Assembly (NCBI GenBank): GCA_029379225.1
Contig: JAQYWR010000011.1
Location: forward strand, 62,001 to 126,000
DNA from: Nostoc sp. S4
Lineage (GTDB): Bacteria; Cyanobacteriota; Cyanobacteriia; Cyanobacteriales; Nostocaceae
Length of the DNA stretch: 64,000 nt
Direction: 5' to 3'
A program made the translations under genes and the position numbers. The notes beneath the pieces are model-generated. The model was not told the origin of the DNA, did not search any database, and worked only from the letters and a program-made list of their open reading frames with translations. Below, piece by piece: positions 8,546 through 16,490 of this stretch. Position 1 is the stretch's first letter. Every line of letters begins with the position of its first letter.

Positions 8546-9277
8546 TCAGCCTAAATAAGCCTTTTTAACTCGCTCATCGCTAATTAATTCTGATGCTGCA
8601 CCTGTCAAAGTGATAGAACCAGCTTCTAGAACATATCCGCGATCGGCAATTTGTAAAGCCAGATTGGCGTTTTGTTCGACTAATAAAATAGTCACGCCAG
8701 TAGCCCGCAAATTTTCAATAATCGAGAAAATTTCTCGGACGATCGCCGGTGCTAAACCTAAGCTAGGTTCATCTAAAAGTAATAGTTTTGGTTTACTCAT
8801 TAAAGCGCGAGCGATCGCTAACATTTGTTGTTCGCCACCGCTCAAGGTTCCTGCTAGTTGATTGCGTCTTTGTGACAATCGAGGAAATTGCTCAAATTGC
8901 CGCCCAATATCTGCTTTAATCTCTGCTTGATTGGAGCGAATATAAGCACCTAAAAGTAAGTTATCAAATACTGTTTGCCGCGCTAATACTCTGCGTCCTT
9001 CTGGACAATGAGCAATACCAAGTTGTACAACTTCATGAGCTTGGCGGCGGGTAATATTTCGTCCATCATAGATAATTACACCGCTTTTAGGATTAACAAT
9101 TTTAGATATAGCCCGGAGTGTAGTAGTTTTCCCAGCACCATTAGCACCAATTAAACTAACTACCTCTCCTTTTTTAATACTTAAATTAATTTTCTTCAGA
9201 GCTTGAATACCGCCATAATTTACATCAAGTTCTTGAAGTTCTAAAATCGTATAATTTGGTAAATTATCGCTGTTCAT
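8546..9277 (-). CDS. LivF/NatE-type amino acid ABC transporter ATPase
   Basis: This 243-residue ATPase of the branched-chain or neutral amino acid (HAAT) class has Walker A GANGAGKTT, signature LSGGEQQ, Walker B LLLLDEPSLGL and the switch His replaced by the class-typical LLVEQN. The RRVLARQTVFDNL segment is typical of LivF. In Nostoc-type genomes the subunits of the N-I neutral amino acid permease are scattered, and an isolated LivF-like gene is often NatE. No permease or binding protein is in this window, so I leave the symbol blank. The urea transporter UrtE is a related alternative but is normally in an urt operon. It is separated by 40 bp from the downstream end of comM and may be co-transcribed with it. 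Confidence 0.88.
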   Translation of the reverse strand: MNSDNLPNYTILELQELDVNYGGIQALKKINLSIKKGEVVSLIGANGAGKTTTLRAISKIVNPKSGVIIYDGRNITRRQAHEVVQLGIAHCPEGRRVLARQTVFDNLLLGAYIRSNQAEIKADIGRQFEQFPRLSQRRNQLAGTLSGGEQQMLAIARALMSKPKLLLLDEPSLGLAPAIVREIFSIIENLRATGVTILLVEQNANLALQIADRGYVLEAGSITLTGAASELISDERVKKAYLG

Positions 9278-9317
9278 CGGCGGTTTCTATCTATAAATAT
9301 GTTAATTCAAAACCTAA

Positions 9318-10847
9318 TTATTGCATTCTATCAATCGTGCGATATTGAATTGCTTCCGCCACATGATTGGCTTTGAGCTTTTCCTCTGCTGCCAAATCTG
9401 CAATCGTCCGTGCTACTTTGAGAATGCGATCGCTTGCTCTGGCCGATAAACCTAATTTTCTAATTGCTGCTTCTAATAAATTACGACTTCCATCATCTAG
9501 CTTGCACCATTTTTGCAGATGACTACTCTGCATTTGGGCATTGCAACGCAGATTTGCTTCTGTTTGAAAACGGGTATTTGCACGATCGCGTGCTTGTTCT
9601 ACTCGTTGGCGCACCGATGTTGATGCTTCTCCCGTTGGTTGCTGGGTAATTTCTTCTGGTTTTAAGCGATTCACCGCCACTTGTAAATCAATCCGATCCA
9701 TCAACGGCCCAGAAAGTTTTGCCCAATATTGCTCGCGTTGCCGGGGAGAACAAGTACACTGTTGAATAGTATCGCCATAGTAACCGCAAGGACAGGGATT
9801 GGTACTCGCCACCAAAGTAAACTGCGCCGGAAACATTACCGATAATTTGGTGCGGGAAATCGTCACATAACCATCTTCCAAAGGTTGACGCAGAAATTCT
9901 AAAACATCACGTTTAAATTCTGTTAATTCATCTAAGAATAATATGCCATTGTGAGATAGAGAAATTTCACCGGGACGAGGAAAGCTACCACCGCCTACTA
10001 GAGAAGGGCCGGATGCTGAGTGGTGCGGACTGCGAAAAGGGCGATCGCGTACTAAGGAACCGCGATTTTTCAATAAACCAGCCACCGAGTGAATGCGAGT
10101 CACTTCCAATGATTCGGCAAAACTCAGGGGCGGCAAAATTCCCGGTAACCTTCGTGCTAGCATGGTTTTGCCACTACCAGGCGGACCGACAAAAATTAAA
10201 TTATGTCCGCCAGCAGCAGCAATTTCTAAAGCACGACGCGCGTGAGTCTGTCCTTTAACATCTTGTAAATCTGCGCTAGGGTTAGCTGCTGTTGCCATTT
10301 CCTTTGTACCATCCAGCTGCACGGGTTGATAACGCCCCGGATTATTTAAAAAATTCACTACATCAGATAGGTGTTGGCAGCCATAAACAGCCAAACCTTG
10401 AACCACTGCCGCTTCTTGAGCATTATCGCCAGGGAGAACTAAACCTGTAATTCCCATCTTTTCGGCAGCAGCAGCGATCGGCAATACACCAGCCACCGCA
10501 CGCAAAGTTCCATCAAGAGAGACTTCCCCTAAGAATAAATAATCCCCAAATAAATCAGCGCTAACTTGTTCAGAAGCCGCCAAAATTCCCATGCTAATAG
10601 GTAAATCGAAACAAGGGCCTTCCTTGCGTAAATCTGCTGGAGTTAAATTAATCACAATTTTTCGCATGGGAAAAGCAAAACCTGCATTCTTCAGCGTTGC
10701 TTTAACTCTCTCTTTTGATTCCTGGATCGCCGAATCAGGAAGTCCCAAGACAACAATTCCTGGTAATCCTCCTGACACATCGACTTCCACCCCTACTTTA
10801 ACAGCATCGATACCAACAATTGATGCACTCCAGACTCTAGCAAGCAT
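9318..10847 (-). CDS. comM: YifB/ComM family Mg-chelatase-like AAA+ ATPase
   Basis: This 509-residue protein has the three-part YifB/ComM layout. An N-terminal Lon-protease-like fold (GLPGIVVLGLPDSAIQES, PADLRKEGPCFDLP) comes first. The AAA+ core has Walker A GPPGSGKTM and Walker B ILFLDELTE, with a Cys cluster NPCPCGYYG near residue 350. The C-terminal Mg-chelatase domain contains LSARASDRILKVARTIADL. ComM is a hexameric helicase promoting branch migration during natural transformation in proteobacteria. The cyanobacterial orthologue is presumed to act in recombination, but I know of no direct proof. It lies upstream of the LivF-type gene on the same strand. Confidence 0.93.
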   Translation of the reverse strand: MLARVWSASIVGIDAVKVGVEVDVSGGLPGIVVLGLPDSAIQESKERVKATLKNAGFAFPMRKIVINLTPADLRKEGPCFDLPISMGILAASEQVSADLFGDYLFLGEVSLDGTLRAVAGVLPIAAAAEKMGITGLVLPGDNAQEAAVVQGLAVYGCQHLSDVVNFLNNPGRYQPVQLDGTKEMATAANPSADLQDVKGQTHARRALEIAAAGGHNLIFVGPPGSGKTMLARRLPGILPPLSFAESLEVTRIHSVAGLLKNRGSLVRDRPFRSPHHSASGPSLVGGGSFPRPGEISLSHNGILFLDELTEFKRDVLEFLRQPLEDGYVTISRTKLSVMFPAQFTLVASTNPCPCGYYGDTIQQCTCSPRQREQYWAKLSGPLMDRIDLQVAVNRLKPEEITQQPTGEASTSVRQRVEQARDRANTRFQTEANLRCNAQMQSSHLQKWCKLDDGSRNLLEAAIRKLGLSARASDRILKVARTIADLAAEEKLKANHVAEAIQYRTIDRMQ

Positions 10848-10956
10848 TTGTTATATAACAGTAAACCTTTAGCATCTCTAGCAGATGAGTTGGGAGATTC
10901 GCATGGGTGAAACCACAGAGATGATTTTCAGAGGGCAAAATTAGTATCAGCGAGTC

Positions 10957-10978
10957 AGGTGGGTGAGAGTGCCCACCT
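10957..10978 (-). terminator. Hairpin after rpmA
   Basis: The seven-base GC-rich stem aggtggg/cccacct (10957-10963 and 10972-10978) begins 8 bp beyond the rpmA stop. There is no T tract, so termination efficiency is uncertain. Confidence 0.45.
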
Positions 10979-10986
10979 TCATCACT

Positions 10987-11268
10987 CTAACTTGCTACTG
11001 GTTCAGCAGCGGTTGCAACTGAGTAAACACTAACTTTTTTCCGGGTTTTGCCCTTTCTTTCAAACGTTACTACACCGTCGATTAAAGCAAACAGAGTGTC
11101 ATCGCTACCAATACCGACGTTGTTACCAGGGTGAAATTTGGTGCCGCGTTGACGCACGAGAATATTTCCTGCACGTACAGTCTGACCGCCGTAACGCTTG
11201 ACACCTAAACGTTGAGCGTTAGAATCACGACCGTTGCGTGTACTACCTGTTCCTTTCTTATGAGCCAT
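10987..11268 (-). CDS. rpmA: 50S ribosomal protein L27
   Basis: The 93-residue protein begins [20 protein letters not shown] and contains [19 protein letters not shown], both diagnostic of L27. Its N-terminus reaches toward the peptidyl-transferase centre. The N-terminus starts directly with the mature form, without the cleavable extension seen in Firmicutes. The gene is 30 bp downstream of rplU in the usual rplU-rpmA operon. The Ala/Val-rich C-terminal tail is slightly extended. Confidence 0.97.
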   Translation of the reverse strand: MAHKKGTGSTRNGRDSNAQRLGVKRYGGQTVRAGNILVRQRGTKFHPGNNVGIGSDDTLFALIDGVVTFERKGKTRKKVSVYSVATAAEPVAS

Positions 11269-11298
11269 GATTTCCTTTTGTGTATCTACTTCTATTTA

Positions 11299-11703
11299 TT
11301 ATTCTGCAACGGTTTCAGCTTCTTCGGCAGGAGTTTCATCTACAACAGGACTTTCATCCGTAGCTGCTTCGGCAGCAAACACCGTACCGTTAAGAGTAAT
11401 GGAGTCAATGAAAAGTCTAGTAATTTCTTGGCGATGTCCGCGCTTTTTGCGGGTTTTCTTTTTCGGTTTCATTTTGTATACCAGGACTTTACGACCTCTG
11501 AGATGTCGCAGTACAGTCCCTTCTACAGTTGCACCTGACACTAACGGCTGGCCAATGGTGACTTCCCCATCGTGCTGCACGAATAATACTGATTCTATTG
11601 TCACTTTTTCATCTGGTTGGGCTGTGAGCAGCTCAATATCATAAAACCGCCCTGGCTCAACTCGTACTTGTTTGCCGCCAGTTTCAATAATTGCGTAGGT
11701 CAT
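11299..11703 (-). CDS. rplU: 50S ribosomal protein L21
   Basis: The 134-residue L21 has MTYAIIETGGKQVRVEPGRF at the start and the rRNA-binding RGRKVLVYKMKPKKKTRKKR near residue 75, followed by GHRQEITRLFIDSI. A 30-residue acidic tail (rich in Glu, Ala and Thr) extends beyond the core fold, as in other cyanobacterial L21 proteins. It is first in the rplU-rpmA operon; a structured leader may precede it. Confidence 0.96.
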   Translation of the reverse strand: MTYAIIETGGKQVRVEPGRFYDIELLTAQPDEKVTIESVLFVQHDGEVTIGQPLVSGATVEGTVLRHLRGRKVLVYKMKPKKKTRKKRGHRQEITRLFIDSITLNGTVFAAEAATDESPVVDETPAEEAETVAE

Positions 11704-11725
11704 GAAATTGTCCTTGAAGTTGCCG

Positions 11726-11790
11726 TACAGGTAGCTGGTTTCAATCTTGTTAATAGACGCTTTTGCCAGCCTTTGTAATGTGTCTACCTG
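11726..11790 (-). promoter_or_regulatory. Possible structured leader of rplU
   Basis: Directly upstream of rplU the plus-strand text caggtagctgg (11728-11738) can pair with ccagc (11766-11770) and ctacctg (11784-11790). In the mRNA this gives a stem interrupted by a 13-base bulge ending about 25 bases before the start codon. Ribosomal operons are often autoregulated through such leaders. This example rests on base pairing alone. Confidence 0.35.
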
Positions 11791-11941
11791 TTCCGAGCAG
11801 GAATTAGACAGACAATCTATAATCTTATTTCATTAAAAGGTTTTAAGTCAAGCTATTTATAGTTGTGAATAGGCAATAGACAACAGGCAAACAAAGTTTC
11901 TTGGTATCGCGGTTTGACGAACAGGTTATATCCTAAATTAA

Positions 11942-12067
11942 TCTGAGTTCGAGTTAAAATATGCAGTCAATCGTGTTGAAGGTGCGCGTTATCTTGTTCA
12001 AGAAATACGTGAATCAGCTAGTGGGGGGTTTTACTATGGCTACGGTAATATTCAAAAATTAATTTAG
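11942..12067 (+). pseudogene. Fragment of an unrecognised protein gene
   Basis: Between rplU and the zinc-ribbon gene an in-frame stretch reads ...LKYAVNRVEGARYLVQEIRE and ends GFYYGYGNIQKLI-stop at 12065-12067. Amino acid composition and codon use look coding. There is no start codon, and a TAA lies directly upstream at 11939-11941. It may be the last 40 codons of a deleted gene. I do not recognise the family. Confidence 0.35.
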
Positions 12068-12129
12068 CTAAATAAGCACGATGGCTACGGCGGGCGGCCA
12101 TCGCACTCACAAATTTTAGAGTTAAGTTT

Positions 12130-12342
12130 ATGAACAACCTAGCACAAAAAAATCCCACGCCAGAAGAAACACCATGCCCTATCTGCGGTTCAGAGAAATT
12201 TATTTGGGGTCGTACCGTTGGAGAATCAGTAAGTCAGTGGTTATATTTCCGTGCTGATGGGGCTGGGTGGGGGGAAGGTGAAAAGCTGCGGACGCGTAAA
12301 TGCCTTGATTGTAGAAATGTTCAGTTATTTACTTATGATTGA
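12130..12342 (+). CDS. Small zinc-ribbon protein
   Basis: The 70-residue product has two CxxC pairs, CPICG (Cys16, Cys19) and CLDCR near residue 59, separated by about 40 residues with a Gly-rich loop (ADGAGWGEGEK), as in a treble-clef or zinc-ribbon fold. The start ATG follows taagttt with no strong Shine-Dalgarno. I do not recognise a named family; small proteins like this are common and uncharacterised in cyanobacteria. It stands alone between minus-strand genes. Confidence 0.65.
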   Translation: MNNLAQKNPTPEETPCPICGSEKFIWGRTVGESVSQWLYFRADGAGWGEGEKLRTRKCLDCRNVQLFTYD

Positions 12343-12666
12343 CTTATGAGTAGCTATTAAGTGAGTGAATTGTAGTCAAATATTCTATAAGCTCTTAAAT
12401 CAGGGCGACTTATACCAATTCTCTAAAATGAGGCAACACATTCCAACCCTGAAAGCCATGCCATATCTGACTTTCTTAATTACAAATTGGTATTAGTCAA
12501 AAAAGAAAAATTTCTATATTTAATTTTCTAGTTGTGTACCTCATTTATTTGCAAACTGCTGTAAGTAAGTCGGCATAATAAACCCTCTTCCCTCCTGCTT
12601 CCTGCTATAATTGACAAAAAAAGTGACTCTAACAGAGCCACTTTCAAATTTATAATTTAAGACTCT
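12343..12666. other. Intergenic spacer with repeat remnants
   Basis: The spacer lies between the convergent zinc-ribbon and gnd genes. It holds inverted ends tataccaatt (12411-12420) and aattggtatta (12485-12495) that could bound an 85-bp MITE-like element. It also has a copy of taagtaagtcggcataat (12562-12579), related to the ends of the element at 24202-24325, and the gnd terminator. I see no gene. Confidence 0.5.
12612..12645 (-). terminator. Rho-independent terminator of gnd
   Basis: Read on the minus strand, aagtggctct-gtt-agagtcactt (one mismatch) forms a 10-bp stem with a 3-base loop at 12621-12643, followed by TTTTTT. It starts about 23 bp past the gnd stop codon. Confidence 0.85.
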
Positions 12667-14151
12667 CTAATTTGTAGGTGTAGTTGGTTCTGAAGTTTGC
12701 AGCTCTCTTGGTGTGGAGGTTTGCACTGATGCTTCAGAAATCGGTGTCCATTCGGTGTGGAAGACTCCGGGCTTATCAAGTCGCTCGTAGGTGTGCGCCC
12801 CGAAGTAGTCGCGTTGGGCTTGAGTGAGGTTTTGGGGCAAGCGATCGCGTCGATAGCTGTCAAAATAATCTAATGAGGCACTGAATGCTGGCACTGGAAT
12901 TCCCAATTTTGCTGATGCGATCAACACTTCGCGCCAAGCTGTTTGTCTATCGAGAATCGTCTGCTTGAATTCCGGAGCTAATAGCAGGTTAGGTGGCGCT
13001 GGATTTTCGTTGAATGCGTTCTTAATCTTATTCAAAAATCCAGCACGAATAATACAGCCACCCTTCCAAATCCGCGCCAATTCACCTAAATGCAAGTTAT
13101 AGTTGTAGGTTTTTGAAGCTGTAGCTAATAGTGCCATGCCCTGAGCGTAAGAACAGATTTTCGAGCAATATAGGGCATCCCGCACCATGTTGATAAAGGC
13201 TTTGGTATCTCCCTCATACTTGCCAGAAGGGCCTGTAAGTATCTTGGATGCTGCTACCCGCTCTTTTTTGAAAGAAGACATGATCCGGGCGTTCACTGCT
13301 GCAATCATTGTTGGTACAGCAACTCCCAAATCCATTGCAGTTTGCACTGTCCAGCGTCCAGTTCCCTTCTGCCCTGCGGCGTCAACAATCAAATCGACTA
13401 AGGGTAAATTTGTTTCTGGGTCAATGTAGGGGAAAATCTTTGCTGTAATTTCAATCAAAAACGAATTGAGTTCGTCAGTGGTATTCCATTGGGCAAAAAC
13501 TTCGTGTAGCTGATTATGGTCTAGTCCGCCAGCATTTTTCAGCAAGTCGTAGGCTTCTGCAATCAGCTGCATGTCGCCGTACTCAATGCCGTTATGTACC
13601 ATTTTGACGTAGTGACCAGCACCGCCAGGGCCGCAATAGGTTACGCAAGGGCCATCATCAACTTGGGCAGCAATTTTATTAAAAATTGGTGACAGATACT
13701 CGTAGGAGCTTTCTGTACCTCCTGGCATCAGTGAGGGGCCATTGAGCGCCCCTTCTTCACCACCACTTACACCCATACCGATAAACCGAAGCCCAGCCGG
13801 TTCTAATTCTTGAGTGCGTCGTTCTGTATCTTCAAACCAAGAGTTGCCACCGTCGATAATGATATCGCCTTCGTCTAGCAAAGGTCGCAGTTGAGAAATC
13901 ACCGCATCTACTGGCTTACCAGCTTGCACCATCACTAAGATTTTGCGAGGACGTTCCAATGCAGCAACAAATTCTTCTAGGGTAAAGGCGGCTTTGACGT
14001 TCCGTCCTGGCGCACGCTCTGCCATGAATTTGTCGGTTTTATCGCGCGAGCGGTTGTATACTGCGATTGGAAAGCCATTACGTTCGACGTTTAGAGCGAT
14101 GTTCTCACCCATAACGGCTAATCCAATCACACCAAAGCTTTGTAGTGTCAT
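12667..14151 (-). CDS. gnd: 6-phosphogluconate dehydrogenase, decarboxylating
   Basis: This enzyme oxidises 6-phosphogluconate to ribulose 5-phosphate with NADP+, in the oxidative pentose phosphate pathway that feeds reductant in the dark and in heterocysts. Motifs include the Rossmann loop GLAVMGENIALN, the NADP-phosphate contacts NRSRDKTD, DGGNSWF, GVSGGEEGA, and the catalytic KMVHNGIEYGDMQ. I chose the ATG at 14151 (MTLQSFGVIG) because family members begin there; an in-frame ATG 12 codons upstream adds a non-conserved basic stretch. The last 20 residues (Thr/Ser/Pro/Glu-rich) extend past the usual end. A good terminator follows. Confidence 0.95.
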   Translation of the reverse strand: MTLQSFGVIGLAVMGENIALNVERNGFPIAVYNRSRDKTDKFMAERAPGRNVKAAFTLEEFVAALERPRKILVMVQAGKPVDAVISQLRPLLDEGDIIIDGGNSWFEDTERRTQELEPAGLRFIGMGVSGGEEGALNGPSLMPGGTESSYEYLSPIFNKIAAQVDDGPCVTYCGPGGAGHYVKMVHNGIEYGDMQLIAEAYDLLKNAGGLDHNQLHEVFAQWNTTDELNSFLIEITAKIFPYIDPETNLPLVDLIVDAAGQKGTGRWTVQTAMDLGVAVPTMIAAVNARIMSSFKKERVAASKILTGPSGKYEGDTKAFINMVRDALYCSKICSYAQGMALLATASKTYNYNLHLGELARIWKGGCIIRAGFLNKIKNAFNENPAPPNLLLAPEFKQTILDRQTAWREVLIASAKLGIPVPAFSASLDYFDSYRRDRLPQNLTQAQRDYFGAHTYERLDKPGVFHTEWTPISEASVQTSTPRELQTSEPTTPTN

Positions 14152-14315
14152 AAAAAATTTCTGGCTAACTCTTGCAGATCCTTTCATCTTTTAGGGTAGT
14201 CCGAGATTTTCGCCGATCTCCTAAAGAAGACCTTAAGAGTTAATCTCAACAACAAAAATCCACAACTAACACAGATAATTAATTTTAAGTTGTATCTAAA
14301 TCAACAATTGAGATA

Positions 14316-14470
14316 GGGGACTGGGGAGATGAGGGAGTGTGGGGAGAGAGGGGGGATGGGGGAGTGTGGGGAGTGTGGGGAGAGAGGGGGGAAAGGTTTC
14401 TTCCCCATCCTCCCACACCTCCTTTACCTCCCACACTTCCCACACCTCCTTTACCTCCCACACTTCCTAT
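14316..14470. repeat. G-rich/C-rich low-complexity inverted repeat
   Basis: Direct repeats of gggagtgtgggga on the left arm face cctcccacacttcccac repeats on the right arm around a short gtttctt centre, 56 bp upstream of ycf66. It could fold into a large hairpin or G-quadruplexes. Related repeats occur near 17035-17110, 42491-42533 and 43958-43997. Frames through it are not conserved, so it is non-coding. Confidence 0.7.
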
Positions 14471-14525
14471 TTGCCCAATGCCCCATGCCCCATACCCAAT
14501 CCCTAGTCAAAGGAGTAACCCAATA

Positions 14526-15266
14526 ATGCTGGCATATGTCCTAGCTTTGGTGGTCGGTCTTGGTAGTTTAGCCATCTATATAGCAGCTTTCTTTTTTCCA
14601 GAAATCCATCGTAAGAATGATTTTATTTGGAGTGGTGTCGGGTTGTTCTACGCCTTAGTCTTATGGGTGTTTGCACGACGTATCTCTGGAGGTTTATTGC
14701 TGGGTCATGTGGCTAGCGTCGCTCTTTTGGTCTGGTTTGGCTGGCAAACTCTTTCGTTACGTCGGCAACTAACACCACAGGCACAACAAACCCAAGTACC
14801 TAGTCCTGAGACAGTGAAAACTAACATTCAGGAACAGGTGAATAAATTGTCCTTTCAGGAACGGCTAGCTCAGTTGCAACAGGATATTGGTAGCACCTTG
14901 AGTGGCGTGAAAAACAAGGTGCAACAGAGTGTGAGTTCAAAGCCATCCACAAAGACTAAACCTGAAGATATTACCTCTGTACTAAGCGAGCAACCTGCTG
15001 TTGAGATTATCGACAATACTACTGCCATACCAGAACAACCAGCACAGAATACTCTCGCTACTACCGACACCCAAGCAAAAACCGAGATACCAGAAGCGAT
15101 TCCACCAAATCCCCCATCCTGGGAAGTGGTGGAACCAGTGGAAGCAGATACCCAAAATGAGAACCAAGAACAGATTGTTCCTCAGCAAATTGCTCCAGAT
15201 GCACCGCTAGCTTCGCCACCCGAAACGCCACCGGATGCAACACCACCAAATAATCAGGCTAGTTAA
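14526..15266 (+). CDS. ycf66: Ycf66 family protein
   Basis: The 246-residue protein begins MLAYVLALVVGLGSLAIYIA and continues AFFFPEIHRKNDFIWSGVG, the hallmark of Ycf66, a thylakoid or plastid-type membrane protein of unknown function found in cyanobacteria and some plastids. Three hydrophobic helices span about residues 2-21, 33-49 and 55-73. A cytoplasmic or lumenal region rich in Gln, Ser, Thr and Pro follows, with acidic repeats toward the end. The start is set by aaggag seven to eight bases before the ATG; the longer frame upstream runs through G-rich repeat DNA and is not real. A 14-bp hairpin follows the stop. Confidence 0.9.
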   Translation: MLAYVLALVVGLGSLAIYIAAFFFPEIHRKNDFIWSGVGLFYALVLWVFARRISGGLLLGHVASVALLVWFGWQTLSLRRQLTPQAQQTQVPSPETVKTNIQEQVNKLSFQERLAQLQQDIGSTLSGVKNKVQQSVSSKPSTKTKPEDITSVLSEQPAVEIIDNTTAIPEQPAQNTLATTDTQAKTEIPEAIPPNPPSWEVVEPVEADTQNENQEQIVPQQIAPDAPLASPPETPPDATPPNNQAS

Positions 15267-15273
15267 ATTAAAT

Positions 15274-15310
15274 GAAACCCAGCATTAACTTAAACGTAAT
15301 GTTGGGTTTC
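15274..15310 (+). terminator. Hairpin after ycf66
   Basis: gaaacccagcatta (15274-15287) pairs with taatgttgggtttc (15297-15310) with one G-U type mismatch, beginning 8 bp after the ycf66 stop. The following sequence cactaaag lacks a clear T tract, so it may act mainly as an mRNA 3' stabiliser. Confidence 0.6.
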
Positions 15311-15548
15311 ACTAAAGATATTACTAAGGTGTCAGAATAAGTGCGTAAGCGAGCTGACCAAAGATATTAATAATCTTAAATCTTTCAATGTGACTGATGA
15401 CTGATGACCGTTGACTGATGAGTGTCAATAGTGGGATATTTTTTATTTGTCAGTCTCTTACAAAGCAGAAGCAGAAAGGCATTCAGCATTTACAACAGAT
15501 GTAATTAGGATAGAAAAATCAATATAACTCGAAGTATCAACTGCAAAA

Positions 15549-16490
15549 TTAAATGCGATTTCTACCTGCTAGTAAATTAGCGATCGCCCTACTAATCTCC
15601 TGACCTGTAAACTGTTGGTAATAAGTAAACCCAGGCGAAGGATTAACTTCAAAACAATACCATTCACCTTCTGGTGTCCGGCGCAAATCAATGCCGCAAA
15701 GAGGTAAATTTATTGCTTTTGCCAATCCTCTACACTGCTGTTCTACTTCTTGGGGCAGATGACAAGCACGAATTTCTGTAGATTCGTCCTCCTGTGTAGC
15801 GTAACGATAATCATCAGCTTGAGAAATTACCTCGCTGGCAAAAATCTCTGCACCTACGACATGGACGCGATAATCTCTACCAGCTATGTACTGTTGAAAC
15901 TGAGTCGGACACCAAGATACATTTTCCAGTCGCTCTAAATGCTCAACTCCCAAGCGCGAGACTTGACTACGAATACCACTAATTGATTTATAAATGACAT
16001 TGCCGTGACGTTGCCAAAAAGCTCGCACAGCTTCGGGGTCTGTGGTCACAAGGGTTTCGGGAACTTTAAAGCCGAGCGATCGAATTTGTTCTAGTTGGTA
16101 AGGTTTGCAACCATTAGCAGCCATTGCTGACGGACGGTTAATCACAAATGCAGGTGTAATTTCTGACCAACACATTAGAGCATCATCAACTGCGATCGCA
16201 TGTTGCCAAGCTGGACTATTTACACCAGCTTGGGCTATTTGGGGAAGGCGACGGGAGTCATAAGGACGCAAGTAGGCGGCGGTAATTTCATTCAAGCTTA
16301 CTTTTTGATACCAAGTACGAACTTGTCCTTGAACTGGTAATTCTGAGACATTGCCTAGAGAAAGTTCAAGTTCAGTATCTAAAATATCTCGTTGGTCGAG
16401 GAATACTGTAGGTATGTTCAGCCGAGTCAGTTCTGAGTGGACTGCCGCCAAGGGAGATTCTTCAGAAATACCCCATAATAAAACTAGCAT
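15549..16490 (-). CDS. RimK-like ATP-grasp ligase
   Basis: The 313-residue protein has a pre-ATP-grasp N-terminal domain (to about residue 120) and an ATP-grasp core. Visible elements are the nucleotide lysine in NVIYKSISG, a second-lobe strand QFQQYIAGRDYRVHVVG, GIDLRRTPEGEW, and the metal-binding FEVNPSPGF. RimK-type ligases join amino or peptide carboxylates to amines using ATP; relatives include the ligases of graspetide peptides and glutamate-adding enzymes. No substrate can be named. Its start overlaps the end of the upstream gene by 7 bp, indicating tight co-translation. Together with the next two genes it forms a compact operon of unknown purpose. Confidence 0.85.
   Translation of the reverse strand: MLVLLWGISEESPLAAVHSELTRLNIPTVFLDQRDILDTELELSLGNVSELPVQGQVRTWYQKVSLNEITAAYLRPYDSRRLPQIAQAGVNSPAWQHAIAVDDALMCWSEITPAFVINRPSAMAANGCKPYQLEQIRSLGFKVPETLVTTDPEAVRAFWQRHGNVIYKSISGIRSQVSRLGVEHLERLENVSWCPTQFQQYIAGRDYRVHVVGAEIFASEVISQADDYRYATQEDESTEIRACHLPQEVEQQCRGLAKAINLPLCGIDLRRTPEGEWYCFEVNPSPGFTYYQQFTGQEISRAIANLLAGRNRI

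Noticed and set aside
14337-14525. N-terminal extension of ycf66 and an overlapping 65-codon frame
   Set aside because: The extension consists of G-rich repeat DNA and is not conserved in Ycf66; the proper start with aaggag is at 14526.
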